Of a stretch of 18,128 nt of DNA, positions 15,139-18,128 are shown piece by piece. The notes below the pieces were generated by a model. That model was not told the origin of the DNA, did not search any database, and was given only the letters and a program-made list of their open reading frames with translations. Positions within the stretch are counted from its first letter, which is position 1, and the number at the start of each line of letters is the position of its first letter. The stretch is from positions 1 to 18,128 of the forward strand of contig JBMNCO010000210.1 of assembly GCA_049366815.1 (NCBI GenBank), given 5' to 3'. The position numbers and the translations under genes were made by a program. Source of the stretch: CAYNYM01 sp049366815 (GTDB taxonomy: Bacteria > Desulfobacterota > DSM-4660 > Desulfatiglandales > HGW-15).

Positions 15139-15584
15139 AAGTTTCACCTCCTTTCATCTCTTATTTGATAGTCAAGGGGCACTTGCTTTTTCGTATTTTC
15201 ACTATACGGATTCGGCCTTATGTCAAAGATATGATGTCACTGGTCGATCCCTTTGTCTTCAAATGGTTGGCAATTACCCGTGTTACCAAGCACGCCTAAA
15301 GATCGACGCCCTGATCCCCTATTTTTTGATACGCCTTTTCTTCATCAATTTCAACCCGCTATAGAATACAACAAATTTCTGATAAAAGAACTAGCGCTTT
15401 CCACATACCTTCTTGAGCCGAAATTTCTTCTCCAGACGTATGGAAACACCATCGCCCTCAGCGCCCACATCGTCCAAACTCTTAACATCAATATAAATTT
15501 TCGTGGACAACTGTCCCAGTTCGGTTCCAGCTTCATCGTGGCAGACCTTGAGACAGGACACCGGAGGAGACAAAAAAGGGTTCG
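15139..15584. other. Gap with no reliable gene
   Basis: The left end is the promoter side of the minus-strand mini-protein. A minus-strand frame ending at 15391 contains protein-like sequence (KIYIDVKSLDDVGAEGDG) but has no supported start, so it may be a gene remnant. Confidence 0.4.
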
Positions 15585-15737
15585 ATGCATTCCACAAACA
15601 AAGCTTTCGAGAGATATTTTCAGATAGAGATGGAAGATGCGAGGGACATCTATCGAGACACGGGGGGATACGGTATCAAGCGCCTGCTGACCCATAACCT
15701 GGATGATTTTAAAAGTTATGTGACAAGTACCAGCCAG
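15585..15737 (+). pseudogene. Truncated ORF of unknown family
   Basis: From ATG 15585 (AAGGG 5 nt upstream) the frame reads MHSTNKAFERYFQIEMEDAR and on through GYGIKRLLTHNLDDFKSYVT. This is protein-like for about 51 codons. It then enters the inverted-repeat cluster at 15738-15807, where the remaining codons of the frame are repeat sequence. It looks like the 5' part of a gene cut off by that insertion. It does not resemble the BrxL N-terminus, so it is probably not the start of the broken gene downstream. Confidence 0.4.
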
Positions 15738-15807
15738 GACATCGTTTACCCAAAAATGCCGAGACATCGTTTACCTTTAGACTTGGGTAAACGATGTCTT
15801 GGCATTT
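15738..15807. mobile_element. Cluster of inverted-repeat ends, IS481-like remnant
   Basis: GACATCGTTTACC occurs twice in direct orientation (15738-15750 and 15763-15775) and once inverted as GGTAAACGATGTC (15786-15798). The second and third form a 22-bp stem (15754-15775 with 15786-15807, one G-U pair) around a 10-nt loop. GTAAACGATGTC resembles the termini of IS481-family insertion sequences as I remember them. No transposase is present. The cluster separates two unrelated gene fragments. Confidence 0.6.
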
Positions 15808-16557
15808 ACCACCTAGCCGTCAGGAGATGGAAGAGTATGTGCGTTTTGCCTTGGAGATGCGGCGCAGGGTCAAGGAACAGCTGAAACGAATGGGTGGTAT
15901 TGAGTATGCCAAGGTCAATTTCTCCTATATTGATAAAAAGACAGGGGAGGGATTTTTTGTAGGCTGTCCCGAATTGGGCAACATCCAGCTCATTCCAGAC
16001 ATACCTGTACCGCCAGGGGATATCTTTACCATCTGCTATGATCCGGCAGAATCGCGCTACTCCTAATATTGCATCCAAATTAATACAACTTTTGGTTCGA
16101 GTAAATTCAATCTGGTCGGGACTTCATCGAAAAACATCCGTGAATCTGCTCGAATGGCTTATGATTTCCTGAAGGCCAACGCCCGGAAAATCGGTATTGA
16201 CCGGGATCTGTCAAGTTATAACGTAAATATTCAAGTCATCAGCCTCATGCAGGGAAAGGATGCCCAGGATCTTGGGGTTGCTTTTTTCGTCGGTCAGTTT
16301 CCGCCGTTTTATCCCGAACCGCAGCAGCCGGTCTTGTTGTATTGGGAGAAATGAGCCTCCACGGTGTTTTAAGTCATGTCGAGGGTTTGGGAGACAAACT
16401 GCGGGTTGCCATGGATTCAGGGGCAAGAAGGGTCATGATCCCCACGGCAAATCGCAAGGACTTCGTTACACTGCCCGATGAGGTAATCGATAAAATGCAA
16501 ATTGAATTTTACAGCGATCCTGCTCAAGCAGCCTTTAAGGCCCTGGCAGAGGGATAG
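15808..16557 (+). pseudogene. Broken BrxL/Lon-like protease gene (C-terminal half)
   Basis: The region reads as the C-terminal part of BrxL, the Lon-related ATPase-protease of BREX phage-defence systems. In one frame, SRQEMEEYVRFALEMRRRVK, QLKRMGG and VNFSYIDKKTGEGFFVGCPE match the linker. An in-frame TAA (16064-16066) interrupts it, after which the same frame resumes with FGSSKFNL, MAYDFLKANARKIG and VNIQVISL. Near the T6 run at 16282-16287 a single missing base shifts the continuation to another frame: SVSAVLSRTAAAGLVVLGEM, RVAMDSGARRVMIPTA and FYSDPAQAAFKALAEG. The AAA+ ATPase half is absent; the gene is cut at the repeat cluster ending at 15807. No other BREX gene is in the window, so it is a non-functional remnant unless sequencing errors explain the breaks. 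Confidence 0.7.
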
Positions 16558-16702
16558 AGCTTCCTCAAAAAATAAGGGAATCAATCCCGCCAAGGAACAG
16601 GCTGAAAATCCATTGTAGTGGTTTCTCTGAGTCAGTGTGAGGCAGAGAGTGCCACTCCATAATCCGGAAAGAGGTCTCGTGATCATTTCGGCGTTTTCAT
16701 CA

Positions 16703-16951
16703 TCATGAAGGTTCCTTCTGGTCGCGTGACCACCTAATCTGAAATTCGACTTCCTCCTCTGACGATCCTCGTTCATGCTCAATGTTAATAATGGCGTTAG
16801 GCGGTATTGAGATTCGTTCACCTGCCACCTGAATCCGAAATTGCTTTCCCTGCTCAATGCAATCAGCTAGTCGACGGAGCTTGGCGACGAACTGTCTCGC
16901 AGAATAAACCTTTTCAATGTCCCGTTTCGATTTCTGTTTTCTTTGCGCCAT
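16703..16951 (-). CDS. Amphi-Trp domain-containing protein
   Basis: An 82-residue cytoplasmic protein of the amphi-Trp family. After a basic start (MAQRKQKSKRDIE), KVYSARQFVAKLRRLADCIE forms the typical amphipathic helix, QGKQFRIQVAGERISIPP the two strands with the family's VxGExxxxP pattern, and EVEFQIRW the last strand ending in the signature Trp. AAAGGAGGT, 7 nt before the ATG at 16951-16949, confirms the start. The family has no assigned biochemical role; such genes are common in archaea and anaerobic bacteria. It is transcribed towards the broken BrxL-like gene. Confidence 0.85.
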   Translation of the reverse strand: MAQRKQKSKRDIEKVYSARQFVAKLRRLADCIEQGKQFRIQVAGERISIPPNAIINIEHERGSSEEEVEFQIRWSRDQKEPS

Positions 16952-17272
16952 TTTTCTACCTCCTTTGGTTCTGAATACATCTCAAATCCATCAAAATCAA
17001 CTCAAAACAATGGAAATGAACGTAAACAAAACAAAAATATGGGGAATCAGGAATCCTCACCGCGCGCAATAAAGGTCTTTCCATACGTATGGAAATGGAC
17101 TTCAATTATATAATATCGACCTGAATCATCTCCTACTTAAATCACCTCCCCAACAATTCCAGACCATACAAGCAGGAATTATCTAACTGTGTATTGGTAG
17201 AGGGCTACGAATATTTGCGCCCTCACAAAATATTCCACAGGAGGTCTTTCACACATTGAGAAAATCGATATC
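16952..17272. other. AT-rich regulatory gap between divergent small genes
   Basis: No supported gene. It carries the promoter side of the amphi-Trp gene, a perfect 18-bp palindrome (17078-17095), and a minus-strand GGGGAGGTG box near 17145-17155 without a usable gene after it. Confidence 0.45.
17078..17095. promoter_or_regulatory. Perfect 18-bp palindrome, operator candidate
   Basis: TTTCCATACGTATGGAAA is fully self-complementary and lies about 127 bp upstream of the amphi-Trp start and 180 bp upstream of the MerR-like remnant. Size and symmetry fit a dimeric repressor or MerR-type operator. A partial match (ACGTATGGAAA) occurs near 15436. Confidence 0.4.
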
Positions 17273-17404
17273 GTGGAAACACAGCACAGGAGATTTACTG
17301 AAAAGGATGTCGAATTGATTCGGGAGATCAAGGAATACCGGCAAAAGGGGTTCACCTTGGGGGCGGCAGTTGAAAATGCCATGAAGAATTTTACGGCAGA
17401 CTAA
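17273..17404 (+). pseudogene. MerR-like DNA-binding domain remnant
   Basis: From GTG 17273 the frame gives 43 residues, with HRRFTEKDVELIREIKEYRQ followed by KGFTLGAAVENAM. This matches the second half of the MerR winged-helix domain (RRFTEKDV, then the helix and GFTL). In the same frame just upstream, KYSTGGLSHI recalls the YSTGEVS start of MerR proteins, but the turn-helix part between is missing and no standard start codon lies ahead of it. An AGGAGGT box is present at about 17240-17246 in the expected place. It is most likely a MerR gene with an internal deletion, or a very short protein started at GTG. Confidence 0.45.
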
Positions 17405-17417
17405 AACACTAAAACAA

Positions 17418-17445
17418 AAGGGGCGGAGGTAGAAGCCCGCCCCTT
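17418..17445. terminator. GC-rich terminator hairpin
   Basis: AAGGGGCGG (17418-17426) pairs perfectly with CCGCCCCTT (17437-17445), 13 bp after the stop codon of the MerR-like frame. The T-rich side (TTTTGTTTTAG) is on the minus strand, so it may act mainly on leftward transcripts. Confidence 0.65.
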
Positions 17446-17454
17446 AGAAATTCA

Positions 17455-17721
17455 GTGAAAATCATGAAAATTATTTACCTTAACAAACACTACCTCACGT
17501 TCAAGTGGGCAGTGTCAAAAGAGTGGAAAGACAAAAATGATCTTTACCAATCGATCCAATACAAGATTGGGATCCTCACAGAGGAATACGCTTTATCGGA
17601 GCGTGATATCGTGGACCACCTCTTTGCGGATTATTGGGAGCGCGGTCATTATCGGAGGCAGCCGAATTATCCGGGATCAATTGCGAGGCCTTTGGACGGC
17701 AATTGGATCGGCATCGAGTAG
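17455..17721 (+). CDS. Hypothetical protein
   Basis: An open frame of 88 codons from GTG 17455, or 85 from ATG 17464 (MKIIYLNKHYLTFKWAVSKE). It has a hydrophobic-aromatic start, then a polar middle (LYQSIQYKIGILTEEYALSE, RDIVDHLFADYWERGHYRRQ) and a Pro/Gly-containing end. There is no clear ribosome binding site, and the start is only 10-19 nt after a hairpin. No family is recognised and no membrane segment or Cys cluster is visible. Composition is protein-like. Confidence 0.45.
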   Translation: MKIMKIIYLNKHYLTFKWAVSKEWKDKNDLYQSIQYKIGILTEEYALSERDIVDHLFADYWERGHYRRQPNYPGSIARPLDGNWIGIE

Positions 17722-18128
17722 AGTTCATGAACTGTATGGCCGTACTGGATCAATGATCTGGATCTTATAATGATCGGATATTTCTTCAGCCACAAGATCC
17801 AATACTTTATTTTCCGGGCTTCATGGATCTGGCTCAAGTAATCTCAAACAACTTTGATCATAAAGTCGATATGGGGTGAGTAATATAATCTAATATCGTC
17901 ACCCCCCCCAGATATAGTAATAGCCCGTAGGAAACACTTTCCGGACAAAAAAAATGCATTTTTTTGAAATTTTTTCGTTTTTTGGTTGGCTTCCACCGAT
18001 AAAAGCCCGGAAATGTAGCATTTCGGACAATGTTGCCGAGATTGAATTGTGAAAGGCGGCGGTATCAGTGGATTACATCATCACGCTGGGGGAAGACATG
18101 ATTTCTCCCAGCCCTCTTCGCCTCATAG
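17722..18128. other. Terminal gene-free region with hairpins
   Basis: No supported gene. It contains GGGGTGA/TCACCCC (17873-17905) with an AT-rich loop, a palindromic A-tract/T-tract CAAAAAAAATGCATTTTTTTG (about 17945-17965), and GCTGGGGGAA/TTCTCCCAGC (18085-18112) with one G-U pair. A short frame from about 18069 may continue beyond the window edge. Confidence 0.45.

Noticed and set aside
15391..15597. Minus-strand ORF with KIYIDVKSLDDVGAEGDG
   Set aside because: The sequence looks protein-like but no start is supported and it overlaps the opposite-strand truncated ORF; perhaps a remnant.
1..18128. CRISPR arrays, tRNA and rRNA genes
   Set aside because: No regularly spaced direct repeats, cloverleaf-like sequences or rRNA segments were seen in the window.

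Overview
The window looks like a bacterial chromosome segment, most likely from an anaerobic Desulfobacterota (deltaproteobacterial) lineage. This rests on gene content (orphan tungstate-type binding protein, molybdenum hydroxylase operon, MOT1-type transporter, DUF4405 heme-type protein, amphi-Trp protein, MPNRDGxGP-type mini-protein) and the abundance of small palindromic repeats. No rRNA, tRNA or CRISPR array is visible, so the assignment is inference.

Layout. Positions 76-322 hold a palindromic repeat into which a second hairpin element has inserted. Then come a low-molecular-weight phosphatase-like gene (346-912), a geranylgeranyl-reductase-type flavoprotein (955-2064), a MgtC/DUF4010 membrane protein (2185-3441) and an IHF-alpha/HU-type DNA-binding protein (3658-3945). 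A gap of about 890 bp carries hairpins, a second copy of the palindromic repeat (4451-4600) and a structured leader in front of a TupA-like periplasmic oxyanion-binding protein (4836-5699). A promoter with a possible leader peptide precedes a three-gene molybdenum hydroxylase operon in the order FAD subunit, 2Fe-2S subunit, molybdopterin subunit (6342-10217). After a repeat-rich gap comes a MOT1-type molybdate/sulfate transporter (10868-12067). TupA, the hydroxylase and the transporter plausibly form a molybdenum/tungsten uptake-and-use neighbourhood, although they are not one transcription unit and no tupBC or modBC is present.

From about 12.5 kb the character changes to small and broken genes: a secreted protein (12569-13249), a minus-strand fragment resembling a transposase N-terminus (13394-13528), a DUF4405 protein, a small lipoprotein, two overlapping mini-ORFs, a minus-strand Gly/Lys-rich mini-protein (14989-15138), and a degraded BrxL/Lon-like protease C-terminus (about 15808-16557) abutting a cluster of inverted-repeat ends that resemble IS481 termini. 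An amphi-Trp protein, a MerR-like remnant and a short hypothetical gene complete it. This right part looks like a decaying mobile or defence-island scar.

No clear new multi-gene system is evident. The most interesting observations are the nested repeat with a target duplication and an inverted core relative to its second copy, the broken BrxL-like gene next to the inverted-repeat cluster, the unannotated Gly/Lys mini-protein, and the regulatory leaders of the Mo/W genes. All family assignments are from memory of the families; no search was run.
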